A stretch of 64,000 nucleotides of DNA, from contig CM060312.1 in assembly GCA_030674185.1 (NCBI GenBank), positions 56,856,402 through 56,920,401 on the forward strand, written 5' to 3'. This document shows positions 1-11,239 of this stretch, piece by piece. Both the position numbers and the translations under genes were made by a program. Below the pieces are notes generated by a model. It ran no database searches. It saw only the letters and a program-made list of their open reading frames with translations, and was not told where the DNA came from. The DNA comes from Monoplex corrugatus (lineage: Eukaryota > Mollusca > Gastropoda > Littorinimorpha > Ranellidae). Numbering within the stretch: position 1 is the first letter of the stretch; every line of letters starts with the position of its first letter.

Positions 1-700
1 GGCAAGGTTGTGTGACTTTTCAGAAAGGAGGCGGGAGGCATCAGATGAAAATGTGGAGAGGTCAATAGATTTGAGATTGCGTCGAGTCACTGTGCGCATG
101 GTACGGAAAGGAGGAGAAATGTCAAGAGAACAGAGAATTGCAGAGTGGTCAGATGGAAGGGCTGAAGTTAGACGGGTAGAAAGAACTAGGCAGTTGTCAG
201 TAGCTGAATTGTGGTGATCACGAGAAATGATCCAGGCAAGAATGTGACCTTTTTTATGGGTTGGTTCAGAAATATGTTGTGTCATATTGTGATTGGACAG
301 AGAGTTGATGATATGTCTTGTGTCATACGGTGAGTGTTGTCGTAGTGGACATTGATGTCACCTAGAATGATGAGATTTCCAGGTAAGAGGCAGTAGTAAT
401 CAATTAGTTGGTCAAAGTCAGAGAGAAACATGGATGTGGTGAGCTTGTTGGCAGAGCTAGGTGGAGGTCGATAGACACAGGAGAAGGTGATGGGGTGAGG
501 GGTGGATTGGAAGGATACTTCAACGTGCTCAAAAGAAGGATGGGAGAAAGGCAGAGACTGCGAGAAAGATAGGCGGGAATGGAGTGAGTCGTTGTAGAGG
601 ATGGCGATACCACCACCTCGGGATGGGCGATGGAAAGAAGCAAGCCTGGTGCAGGCCTGCGTGATTGTCTGTGCAATTCGCTCAGAGAATGTAATTATAA
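1..700 (-). mobile_element. Degraded L2/CR1-type LINE fragment: apurinic endonuclease domain
   Basis: Read on the minus strand, this encodes part of the endonuclease that nicks the target DNA for a non-LTR retrotransposon. A glycine-rich GGGIAILYND segment lies near 590-620. The metal-binding GDINVHYD motif is at about 339-362, and the catalytic-type PSDHSAIL motif is at about 136-157. These are the hallmarks of the APE-type endonuclease of jockey/CR1/L2 elements. The frame changes between about 310 and 335, where one reading runs into a stop and another continues, so the copy is dead. The window edge cuts its 3' side; the SINE at 728 marks the other limit. It may belong to the same family as the reverse transcriptase at 7681, which I cannot prove because the two segments do not overlap. 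Open frames on the plus strand here are antisense shadows. Confidence 0.75.
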
Positions 701-727
701 GCTTGTGAGTGTGATTGCCATGTGCCT

Positions 728-964
728 GTGGACCTCAATGGCTCAGCTGGTTGAGCGTCGGATTCACATGGTAATGGATGTGGGTTCGAAACCCGGGGTG
801 CGTCACATTAAAACTGGCCTTGTCACTGTCCCATCTTATTAAGATCATTGTTGTTCTGGTGGTGACGGTATAAGATCAGATGAGTCCCCCTTCCCCCACT
901 TCCCTGGGATGGTTATCTGAGGTGAGTGCCGACGTGAAAACTGAACCAAATCAATCAATCAAAA
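728..964 (+). mobile_element. SINE-A copy 1, tRNA-derived, with 12-bp target duplication
   Basis: The tRNA-like head has an A box (TGGCTCAGCTGG, 739-750) and a B box (GGTTCGAAACC, 783-793), followed by an unrelated body and an (AATC)n-type tail ending at 964. The 12-mer TGCCATGTGCCT occurs just before (716-727) and just after (965-976) and reads as the target-site duplication. The same body recurs at 12681-12925 and 55962-56199. It is transcribed by RNA polymerase III in principle and depends on a LINE for movement. It is not a functional tRNA gene because the acceptor stem does not close. Confidence 0.88.
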
Positions 965-976
965 TGCCATGTGCCT

Positions 977-1984
977 TTGTTCTCTAGTCTGGTCGTGAGC
1001 GTTTGGGGCGAAATACAAGAAGACCACACCCTGTCTGCTCCCTGGGTCTTCATTGTCAGGCTGCCTTTACCATCTGCACTCTTCTTCTTCTGTCTTCTGT
1101 GACCTCTTACTACCGCTCCATCACAGTAAAACGGAAGGAGTGCACATAAAATATCAAATGCCCAAGTGGAATGCATTAAAGAATGAGACTCTCTGCGAGT
1201 CTATGCGTGCTGCCGCTGACCACCAGTGCCAGTAATGATGACATAACAGATCCGGTTCGCGCTCCTCTGCCCACAGACCTGTCTGTGCCTCTAGTGCCGT
1301 GGCCCTTCTTGTCAGACTTCCACACATATGGTTCCAATCCCAGCGCCAAGTGCCGGGCTGGGGAAGAGTGAGTTGTTGTTCGCGATGTGTGGGCCGGAAA
1401 ACAGCCACTGCTGTGCTGTTACAGCCAGGTGTGCCGATAACACAGAGTTAGCAGACGTCCCCTTCTATCCGTAATCTGACAAGCTGTAGTTGACGCTGTT
1501 GTCTGGTCTGCGTAGCCTTCCTGGGCTCCTCTTTTTGCCTGCGCATATCCCTTGATTTTTCAGGTCAGAGCTAAGTCTCTGCTACAGTTTGAGTATTTAC
1601 TGTTATTTGTTATTTTCATCTCTTACCTGTTCATTTATCTACATACTCCTTTATTTTGTATTAATTTATTCACCTATTTACTTCTTCTTTACTTACTCAC
1701 TCACTCACTTGCTTCCTTGCTTGCGTACTTGCCTGCTTACTTTCTTGCTTGCTTGCTTTCTTACTTACTTACCTACCTATCTATGATTAAGAAAATATTG
1801 GCTTCACCTAGTTGATAGATGGCTGAGCATTAGGGCATTGATTAGGGGTGAGGGGGGGGGGTCTGTCATGTGAGACGAGTTTATAGCTAGTTCTGTTGTG
1901 AGTCAGACCTTTAATCATTTATTTTATTTACTTTATATATAAAATTATGTTCCTTTCTTGAAGGTAAGATACACACATACACAT
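977..1984. other. Unassigned stretch with a degenerate tetranucleotide tract
   Basis: I see no gene here. 1672-1784 is a degraded run of CTTA/CTTG/CTTAC units giving T- and C-rich sequence. 1848-1861 contains a run of G. The short open frames (under 90 codons) overlap on both strands and show no recognisable domain. Confidence 0.6.
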
Positions 1985-2211
1985 GCCATTTACATGTAAC
2001 CAAGATTATTCCAATTGTAGGCTGATAAAATACCAATAAAAAATATAGACTGGGTAATGCATAGTCAGGACCTGGCCAGCTCATGGATTTGTGTGCAGGC
2101 TTAAGGCATGTACCACGGTCACCATACACGTGGCACCTGTGACGTTAGTGCATATATATGGAATTCGTGCCGAGCGTGGAGACGTCATCTTGAGAAACTG
2201 AAACTGATACA
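1985..2211 (+). mobile_element. Repeat B copy 1 (short retroposon)
   Basis: This shares a ~220-bp body with 2664-2906 and the 3' ~135 bp with 25138-25273. Common landmarks are GGCCAGCTCATGG, TGTGCAGGCTTAAGG, CACCATACACGTGGCACC and GTGACGTTAGTGC. It ends in a GAAACTGAAACT tail, the usual form of a short repeated retroposon tail. There is no clear tRNA A or B box, so the origin of its head is unknown. Confidence 0.7.
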
Positions 2212-2663
2212 GTATGACAGTACACTGTACGACCTGCGCCTGTCTCAGCTGCCTTGTGGGTTACCCCTTTGGGGTGGGGGGGGGGAAAGGCTATGGTAGT
2301 AAACCCAGACAGAAAATCCCGCATCTGCACACTGCATCAAGGGCATTGCCACAGAGCACTGCTTGGTGGTTTTGGCCATACGCTGCGACTTGCCATCTAC
2401 TGTTCAGCCGTCTGTGTCTCCTATGAGAACAGCTGTCTTACCTTTGTTTGCCCTGGGCTTGTGGGGGCAGGTGGAGAGAGTTGCTGAGTGTCATCACAAA
2501 CAACAGTAACTTACATATGCGCATGGCACTTAGCGCCAACCCCCATCACAAACATGAGATCCCACATGAAAGTACACAAATAAAGTGCTAGGTTGGACTT
2601 TGTCGATCATGATAGTCGACCATATATATGATATATATATCCTTTGATACTATTTCCCAGTCA
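2212..2663. other. Unassigned stretch between repeat B copies
   Basis: No gene or repeat is recognised. A GGGGTGGGGGGGGG run lies at about 2270-2285, and an AT-rich stretch with alternating TATA lies at about 2618-2640. Confidence 0.5.
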
Positions 2664-2906
2664 ATGCCTATTATGATTGTTCCAATGATAGACTGATACA
2701 ATACAAGTAAACAATAAATGTAGACTAGGTGAAACATAGGCTAGGTAGGACCTCAAGACCTGGCCAGCTTATGGGTTTCTGTGCAGGCTTGAAGCTTGTG
2801 CCATGATCACCATACACATGGCAACCTGTGACGTTAGTGCGGATGGAATTCATTCCGAGCGAGAAGACATCTTGAGAAACTGAAACTGAAACTGAAACTG
2901 AAACTA
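2664..2906 (+). mobile_element. Repeat B copy 2 with (GAAACT)n tail
   Basis: This is a near-parallel copy of 1985-2211, starting with the shared TTCCAATGATAGACTGATA-type segment and continuing through the CAGGCTTGAAG and CACCATACACATGGCA landmarks. It ends in about five GAAACT units (2874-2906). The expanded hexamer tail identifies the 3' end and the plus orientation. Confidence 0.75.
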
Positions 2907-3070
2907 AGAGCTACGTTCCTTGTCCCTGCAAATAATGAACGTGACTGTGTTTTTAGACCATTATAGACCATTAACCTATCTCAACAGTCTTGATATGAAA
3001 AAAAAAACCACACAAAAGAAGAAGAAGAAGAAGGGAAGAAAAGAATTTGTCCTATAACACTGATGTAGTA

Positions 3071-3077
3071 AGCAACC

Positions 3078-3154
<77 letters not shown>

Positions 3155-3187
3155 CACACATTCATACACACATTCACAAACAGACAG

Positions 3188-3221
<34 letters not shown>

Positions 3222-3235
3222 ACAGACACACACAT
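3071..3235. repeat. (CA)n microsatellite
   Basis: About 165 bp of CA with a few interruptions (AACA, GCACA, ATTCATACA). A (GT)n array lies 160 bp downstream at 3391-3490. Cys/Val and Thr/His open frames here are translation artefacts. Confidence 0.97.
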
Positions 3236-3388
3236 GCATGAAGTGTAGTTTTTAAGCTGTGGAAGAGACACATTCGTGTGAGAGAAAAAATCTCAATACT
3301 TTTCCTCTTCAAATGTTAGGACTTGTGTCTTCTTTCAACAGCGCTCAACATTTTACTCCGTCTCTCTTTTCCTTGGGTTGGGAACTTG

Positions 3389-4084
<696 letters not shown>

Positions 4085-7000
4085 AGAAGGTTGAGTTTAG
4101 AAGAACACAGTCTGCTGAAGAAGTGCTCTCGCTGCCCTATACTCCACAAGAAGCTCTCAGAAATAAGTGTCTGCAGAAGTGCTTTCGTTGCCCTATATTC
4201 CACAAGAAGCTCTCAGAAATAAGTGTCTGCAGAAGTGCTCTCGCTGCCCTATACTCAACAAGAAGCTCTCTGAAATAAGTGTCTGCTGAAGTGTTCTCGC
4301 TGCCTTATATTCCACAAGAAGCTCTCAGAAATAAGTGTCTGCAGAAGTGTTCTCGCTGCCCTATACTCAACAAGAAGCTCTCTGAAATAAGTGTCTGCTG
4401 AAGTGTTCTCGCTGCCCTATATTCCACAAGAAGCTCTCAGAAATAAGTGTCTGCAGAAGTGTTCTCGCTGCCCTATACTCAACAAGAAGCTCTCTGAAAT
4501 AAGTGTCTGCTGAAGAAGTGCTCTCGCTGCCCTATACTCCCCAAGAAGTTCTCAGAAATAAGTGTCTGCAGAAGTGCTCTCGCTATCCTATACTCCCCAA
4601 GAAGCTCTCAGAAATAAGTGTCTGCAGAAGAAGTACTCTCGGGGTTCTATACTTCCCAAGAAGCTGTTGGAAATGATTTAGTGTCTGCTAAAGAAGTGCT
4701 CTCGCTGCCCTCTACTCCTCAAGAAGTTCTCAGAAATAAGCGTCGGCTGAAAAAGTGCTCTCGCTGCCCTATATATTCCAAGAAGCTCTCAGAAATAAGT
4801 GTCTGCTGAAAAAGTGCTTTCACCATATTCCCTGAGAAGCTTTTGGAAATAACTTGGTGTCTGCTGAAGAAGTACTCTCGCTGCCGTATATTTCCCAAGA
4901 AGCTCTCAGAAATAAGTGTCTGCTGAAGAAATGCACTCGCTGCCCTATACTCTCCAAGAAGCTATAGGAAGTTGTAGGAAATAAGTGTCTGCTGAAGAAG
5001 TGCTCTCAGGGCCCTATACTCCCCCAATAAGCTCTCAGAAATAAGTGTTTGCTGAAGAAGTGCTCTCGCTGCCCTATACTCCACAAGAAGCTCTCGGAAA
5101 TACGTGTCTGCTGAACAAGTGCTCTAGCTGTCCAATATTCCTCAAGAATCTCTCAGAAATAAGTGTCCCCTGAAGAAGTGCTCTCGCTGCCCTATATTCC
5201 CCAAAAAGCTCTCAGAAATAAGTGTCTGCTGAAGAAGTGCTCTTGCTGTCCTATACTCTCCAAGAAGCTCTCAGAAATAAGTGTCTGCTGAAGAAGTGCT
5301 CTAGCTGTCCAGTATTCTTCAAGAAGCTCTCAGAAGTAAGTGTCTGCTGAAGAAGTGCTCTAGCTGTCCAATATTCTTCAGGAAACTCTCAGAAATAAGT
5401 GTCCGCTAAAGAAGTGCTCTCACTGCCCTATACTCTCCACGAAGCTCTCAGAAATAAGTGTCTGCTGAAGAAGTGCTCTAGCTGTCCAATATTTTTCAAG
5501 AAGCACTCAGAAATAAGAGTCTGCTGAAAAAGTGCTCTCACCATATTCCTTGAGAAGCTTTTGGAAATAACTTGGTGTCTGCTGAAGAAGTGCTCTCGCT
5601 GCCGTATATTTCCCAAGAAGCTCTCAGAAATAAGTGTCTGCTGAAGAAAGGCACTCGCTGCCCTATACTCTCCAAGAACCTGTAGGAAGTTGTAGGAAAT
5701 AAGTGTCTGCTGAAGAAGTGCTCTCAGGGCCCTATACTCCCCCAATAAGCTCTCAGAAATAAGTGTTTGCTGAAGAAGTGCTCTCGCTGCCCTATACTCC
5801 ACAAGAAGCTCTCGGAAATACGTGTCTGCTGAACAAGTGCTCTAGCTGTCCAATATTCCTCAAGAATCTCTCAGAAATAAGTGTCCCCTGAAGAAGTGCT
5901 CTCGCTGCCCTATATTCCCCAAAAAGCTCTCAGAAATAAGTGTCTGCTGAAGAAGTGCTCTTGCTGTCCTATACTCTCCAAGAAGCTCTCAGAAATAAGT
6001 GTCTGCTGAAGAAGTGCTCTAGCTGTCCAGTATTCTTCAAGAAGCTCTCAGAAGTAAGTGTCTGCTGAAGAAGTGCTCTAGCTGTCCAATATTCTTCAGG
6101 AAACTCTCAGAAATAAGTGTCCGCTAAAGAAGTGCTCTCACTGCCCTATACTCTCCACGAAGCTCTCAGAAATAAGTGTCTGCTGAAGAAGTGCTCTAGC
6201 TGTCCAATATTTTTCAAGAAGCACTCAGAAATAAGAGTCTGCTGAAAAAGTGCTCTCACCATATTCCTTGAGAAGCTTTTGGAAATAACTTGGTGTCTGC
6301 TGAAGAAGTGCTCTCGCTGCCGTATATTTCCCAAGAAGCTCTCAGAAATAAGTGTCTGCTGAAGAAAGGCACTCGCTGCCCTATACTCTCCAAGAACCTG
6401 TAGGAAGTTGTAGGAAACAAGTGTTTGCTGAAGAAATGCTCTCAGGGCCCTACACTCCCCAAAGAAGCTCTCAGAAATAAGTGTCTGCTGCAGAAGTGCT
6501 CTCGCTGCCCTGTATTCCCCAAGAAGCCCTCAGAAATGTGTCTGCTGAAGAAGTGCTCTTGCTGTCCTATACTCCAAAAGAAGCTCTCAGAAATAAGTGT
6601 CTGCTGAAGAAGTGCTCTCAGGGCCATATATTCCCCAAGAAGCCGTTGGAAATATGTGTCTGCTGAAGTAGTGCTCTTGCTGCCCTATACCCCCCAAGAG
6701 GGTGTTTGAAATAACTTAGTGTTTGCTGAAGAAGTGCTTTCAGGGCCCTAAACTCCCAAAGAAGCTGTTGGAAATAAGCGTCTGTTAAAAAAAAAAGTGC
6801 TCTTGGGGCCCTACACTCCCCAAAAAGAAGCTGTTGGAAATGAGTCCTTGCTGAAGACGTGATCTGGCTGCCCTATACTCCCCATGAAACTGTTGGAAAT
6901 AAGTGTCTGCTGAAGAAGTCTTCTGGGGGATCTATACTCTCCATGAAACTGTTGGAATTAAGTGTCTGCTGAAGAAGTCTTCTGGGGGATCTATGCTCTC

Positions 7001-7680
7001 CATGAAACTGTTGGAAATAAGTGTCTGCTGCAGACGTCTTCTGGGGGATCTATACTCTCCATGAAGCTGTTGGAAATAAGTGTCTGCTGCAGACGTCTTC
7101 TGGGGGACCTATACTCTCCATGAAGCTGTTGGAAATAAGTGTCCTATACTTTCCAAGAAGCTCTCAGAAATGTGTCTGCTGAAGGAGTGCTCTCGCTGCT
7201 CTACACTCTCCACGAAGCTCTCAGAAATAAGATAAGTGTCTGCTGAAGAAGTGCTCTCACTGCCCTATATTCCCCAAGAAGCTCTCAGAAATAAGTGTCT
7301 GCTGAAGAAGTGCTCTCAGAGCCATATATTCCTCAAGAAGTCGTTGGAAATAAGTGTCTGCTGAAGTAGTGCTCTTGCTGCCCTATATCCCCCAAGAGGG
7401 TGTTTGAAATAGCTTAGTGTTTGCCTAAACTACCAAAGAAGCTGTTGGAAATATGCGTCTGTTAAAAAGTGCTCTTGGGGCCCTATACTCCCCAAGAAGA
7501 AGCTGTTGGAAATGAGTCCTTGCTGAAGACGTGATCTGGCTGCCCTATACTCCCCAAGACGCTCTCAGAAATAAGTGGCTGCTGAAGAAGTCTTCTGGGG
7601 GACCTATACTCTCCATGAAACTGTTGGAAATTGGAAATAAGTGTCTGCTGCAGAAGAAGTGCTCTCGCTGCCCTATACTG
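4085..7680 (+). repeat. 59-bp satellite array, left part
   Basis: Tandem units of about 59 bp (exact spacing 59 at 5281/5340) carry the core GTGTCTGCTGAAGAAGTGCT, a variable CCCTATACTCCCCAAGAAG segment and CTCTCAGAAATAA. Unit length and sequence vary. 4142-4500 is organised as ~112-bp dimers, 4803-6418 as a 718-bp higher-order repeat, and 6840-7140 contains a distinct variant group with TCTTCTGGGGG. A LINE splits the array at 7680 and it resumes at 9651. Open frames across it reflect the periodicity, not a gene. Confidence 0.95.
4983..6418 (+). repeat. 718-bp higher-order repeat, two apparently identical copies
   Basis: 4983-5700 and 5701-6418 read the same by eye throughout, including private changes such as CCCCCAATAAGC, GAACAAGTGCTCTAGCTG and GAACCTGTAGGAAG. 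Each copy spans about 12 monomers. A less similar third copy begins upstream: 4803 matches 5521 and 6239 at the same 718 spacing, with point differences near 4872 and 4931. This indicates a very recent unequal exchange or an assembly duplication. Confidence 0.88.
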
Positions 7681-7681
7681 T

Positions 7682-9296
7682 CAACCATGCCCATCTGACC
7701 CTTCCTTCTCTGGCACACCTCTTATTACTTTTACCCCAGTCTCACAAGAAGAAATTTTCAACACAATCAGATCCATGTCGTTCAAAACCTGCGAACTGGA
7801 TCCTCTTCCAGGTTCTCTCTACTCCGACTGTCTCCCTACTCTCCTCCCATTCATCACTGACATCATCAACACTTCTCTTCAAACTGGAACTGTCCCAGAT
7901 TCTTTCAAGTCTGCTATTGTTCACCCTCTCCTCAAGAAACACAATTTAGACCCAAATGAACTGAAAAATTACCGGCCTATCTCTAATCTCTCTTTCTTGT
8001 CAAAACTCCTTGAAAAAGTCGTCCTCAACCAGCTGAACTCTCACCTGTCTGCCAACAATCTCCTCAATCCTTTCCAGTCAGCCTACCGCCAGTGCCATAG
8101 CACTGAAACTGCCCTACTACACATTCTCAACAATCTCCTCCTTGCAACTGATACTGGCAAAGTTCTCTCTCCTCACACTCCTTGATCTGTCTGCAGCCTT
8201 TGATACCATTGACCACGGTATTCTCCTTTCTAGACTTCATCATACTTTTGGCATCTCTGACATTGCTCTCTCCTTTTTCACTTCGTATTTATCAAACAGA
8301 AAACAAACTGTTCTCATTAATGGCACTTACTCTCAACCTGCATACCTGACCTGTGGTGTTCCACAAGGATCTGTCCTTGGCCCTGTTCTTTTCACTCTTT
8401 ACACCTCCCCCCTGTCCACCATCATCAACTCCCACTCTATAAAACACCACTTCTATGCTGATGACACCCAACTTCTAGACAGTGACTCACCTGATAATAT
8501 ACAGCGCCTGTTGACTCGCACCACTGAGTGTTACTCGGACATTAAGAACTGGATGACGTTCAACAAACTTCAGCTTAATGACGACAAGACAGAAGCTATC
8601 CTCATTGGCACCCGTCAGAAACTTTCTCAGCTGCCTCCTCTTTCTCTCCCATTATGTAACACATCAGTCCCAATTTCTGATTCAGCTAAAAACCTTGGTG
8701 TCTGCATTGACTCTACCCTCTCCATGAACAACTTTGTTTCTCAAACTGCCAGATCTTGCTACTATCATCTCCATCGTATAAGGCTGATCAGGAAGTATCT
8801 CTCTGTCGAAACAACTGCAAAACTCGTTCTCTCCTTCATAATGTCTCGCATTGACTATTGCAATTCACTCCTGTCTGGTCTTCCTGCCTCCACCATTCAC
8901 ATCCTACAGCGCATTCAAAACAATGCTGTACGCCTTGTACTCAAAAAGAAAAAAGCTGACCACATATCTCCTCTCCTGGCACAACTTCACTGGCTCCCTG
9001 TATCAAAGCGCATACAGTACAAACTAGACACCATGTGCTACAAAAGCCTCAATAACGCAGCCCCCGATTACCTGTCAAGCCTACTTGAGATCTATGTTCC
9101 CTCACGTACCCTCCGCTCTGCCTCCGATCCTCTGACTTTTCGCTTTCCACGCACTAAGCTCAATACCTATGGTCCACGAGCCTTCTCTGTTTCTGGTCCA
9201 CTCTCCTGGAACAAACTTCCTCTCTCAGTCCGTCAGCAACCTACTTTTGTCTCCTTCAAATCCGCTCTCAAAACTCACCTTTTCTCCTCCGCATAA
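7682..9296 (+). pseudogene. L2-clade LINE reverse transcriptase, one frameshift
   Basis: This is the reverse transcriptase of a non-LTR retrotransposon, which copies its own RNA at the nicked target. The N-terminal fingers include LKNYRPISNLSFLSKLLEKV near 7957-8016. Motif A, DLSAAFDTIDH, starts at 8184 with the catalytic aspartates. Motif B, PQGSVLGPVLF, starts at 8361. Motif C, YADDTQ, starts at 8454. A thumb and C-terminal region follows, with SRIDYCNSLLSGLP and LHWLPVSKRIQYK, ending FSSA before a TAA at 9294-9296. The frame moves by +1 between the fingers and motif A (about 8160-8170); otherwise 384 codons stay open. That suggests a young copy. The endonuclease is absent, so it is not autonomous. 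Clade assignment to L2/CR1 rests on overall motif wording, not a tree. Confidence 0.9.
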
Positions 9297-9469
9297 AATC
9301 CTAACCTCACTCAACCCCCCCCCCCCCCCCCCTCTGCAGCCTGTCTCCGCTCGGAGGGGAATCACATGGTTATAATATAAAATTGTATATGCTATGCTCT
9401 CTGTGGTTTTCCATTGCTTTTATTCTTGCTTTTATTGCTTTTGTTCTTTCTCCCCATTTGTAGCCATGC

Positions 9470-9485
9470 GTGTGTGTGTGTGTGT

Positions 9486-9522
<37 letters not shown>

Positions 9523-9572
9523 CGTGTGTGTGCGTGCGTGCGTGCGTGTGTGCGTGCGTGCGTGCGTGTGTG
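9470..9572. repeat. (TG)n array in the LINE 3' UTR
   Basis: TG repeats with CG substitutions (TGCGTGCG) lie between the LINE stop codon and its 3' tail. Confidence 0.95.
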
Positions 9573-9650
9573 TCTGCTTCAGCGCTTAGATTTGATTTTA
9601 TCAAGATTTTGCGCTATATAAATATTGTAATTATTATGTAATTATTATTA

Positions 9651-10470
9651 CTGCCCAAGAAGCTGTTGGAAATAAGTGTCTGCTGAAGAAGTGCTCTCGC
9701 TGCCCTATATTCCACAAGAAGCTCTCAGATATAAGTGCTGAAGAAATGCTCTTGCTGCCCTATACAAAGAAGCTCTCAGAAAGTGTCTGCAGAAGTGCTC
9801 TCGCTTCCCTACACTCCCCAAAGAAGCTGTTGGAAATAAGTGGCTGCTGAAGAAGTGCTGTCACTGCCGTATACTCCCCAAGAAGCCCCTGAGAAATAGG
9901 TGTCTGCTGAAGAAGTGCTCTCGCTGCTCTATATTCCCCAAGAAGCTCTCAGAAATAAGTGTCTGCTGAAGAAGTGTTCTTGCTGTCCTTTACTCTCCAA
10001 GAAGCTCTCAGAAATAAGTGGCTGCTGAAAAAGTGCTCTCCTGCCCTATATTCCACAAGAAGCTCTCAGAAATAAGTGTCTGCTGAAGAAGTGCTCTCTA
10101 TGCCTTATACTCCCCAAGAAGCCCCTAAGAAATAGGTGTCTGCTGAAGAAGTGCTCTCGCTGCCCTATATTCCACAAGAAGCTCTCAGAAATAAGTGCTG
10201 AAGAAATGCTCTTGCTGCCCTATACCAAGAAGCTCTCAGAAAGTGTCTGCAGAAGTGCTCTCGCTTCCCTACACTCCCCAAGAAGCTGTTGGAAATAAGT
10301 GGCTGCTGAAGAAGTGCTCTCCCTGCCCTATACTCCCCAAGAAGCTCTCAGAAATACGTGTCTGCTGAAGAAGTGCTAACACTGCCCTATACTACCCCAG
10401 AAGCTCTCAGAAAGTAAGTGTCTGTTGTAGAAGCGCTCTCGCGACTCTACGCTTCCCAAGGGCCTTCAGA
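9651..10470 (+). repeat. 59-bp satellite array, right part
   Basis: This continues the array of 4085-7680 beyond the LINE, with the same CTCTCAGAAATAAGTGTCTG and CTGAAGAAGTGCTCTCG blocks. Several units carry deletions (for example AAATAAGTGCTGAAGAAATG), and a ~480-bp stretch repeats internally (9690-9850 resembles 10150-10310). It fades out near 10470. Confidence 0.93.
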
Positions 10471-10513
10471 TGTAAGTAAAGTTTGTTGTTCATTTAGGCA
10501 ATTAACAGCGTGC

Positions 10514-10602
10514 GACACACACACACACACACATACACACACACACTTACAGACACACACACACACACCCCCATACATACACACACACACACACACATAC
10601 AC
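10514..10602. repeat. (CA)n microsatellite
   Basis: Interrupted CA repeat, followed after about 135 bp by a GA-rich purine tract at 10731-10900. Confidence 0.95.
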
Positions 10603-10730
10603 GTTCTCTTAACACGCCATCCACTCTCCCAACTGCAAATCATTCGGACTGTGGAATTGCACGGTGCGCGTGCGTATGTGTTTGAGCGCACACGTGCGTA
10701 TCTTTTTGAACGTGCGATTGTGTTTTAGAT

Positions 10731-10905
10731 GCAGAGAGACAGGGGAGAGGAGGGGGGGGGAGAGAGGGGAGAGAGAGAGAGGGTGAGAGAGAGAGAAGAA
10801 ACAGACAGATAGACAGAGAGAGGAACCAAAGTGAAGAAGAGGGAGAAGAAAAAGAGAAAGGATGGGAAGGGACAGTGAAAGAAAGAAAGACAGACAGAAT
10901 GATAA
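10731..10905. repeat. Purine-rich (GA/GGA/GACA) tract
   Basis: Almost uninterrupted purines on the plus strand (AGAGAGACAGGGGAGAGGAGGGGGGGG and similar). The open frames on the opposite strand rich in Ser/Leu are artefacts. Confidence 0.9.
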
Positions 10906-11239
10906 AGACATATTATGTGACTCACACAATACAAAGGAAGCACAAAAACCAGGCACTTTTTTTTCCTCTAATTTATTTACACAATAGTCTCTCATACCCT
11001 GAAATGTCCGTGTCAGAAATGAGACAACGTGTGGCCAGTGTGTGACCCATTCACTTCACTTCATGCAGACAGTACAGACAACAGTATAATGATTCACATG
11101 ACACAAGAGACAGTTGACCTGCTACTTCAGGCGTCCTGCCCGCCACTCGTACACGTGTACAACCACCAAACCATCACAGTCTACTCATTTCACGTCACTG
11201 ACAATACCCACAGCCCTGTCACGAGTAAAGCTCTGCATT
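10906..11239. other. Unassigned stretch
   Basis: No recognisable gene or repeat. The plus-strand open frame 11029-11265 has no identifiable motif. Confidence 0.4.

Larger units (their letters stand above)
7681..9650 (+). mobile_element. 5'-truncated L2-like LINE inserted in the 59-bp satellite
   Basis: Sequence from 7681 interrupts a satellite unit (CTGCCCTATACT before, CCCAAGAAGCTG after). It comprises the reverse transcriptase and C-terminal region, a short 3' UTR with C-run and (TG)n, and an L2-type 3' tail (AGCGCTTAGATTTG, then GCGCTATATAAATATTG, ending in ATTATTATTA at about 9647). TACTG is present at both edges (7676-7680 and 9646-9650), a possible 5-bp duplication. The endonuclease half is missing, as expected for incomplete target-primed reverse transcription. 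Confidence 0.9.

Noticed and set aside
739..793. Possible functional tRNA gene
   Set aside because: A and B boxes are present but there is no closing acceptor stem, and the same head is joined to a repeated SINE body with target duplications.
4085..10470. CRISPR-like array of regularly spaced repeats
   Set aside because: Repeats are contiguous 59-bp satellite monomers without unique spacers, in a eukaryotic context with a LINE insertion.
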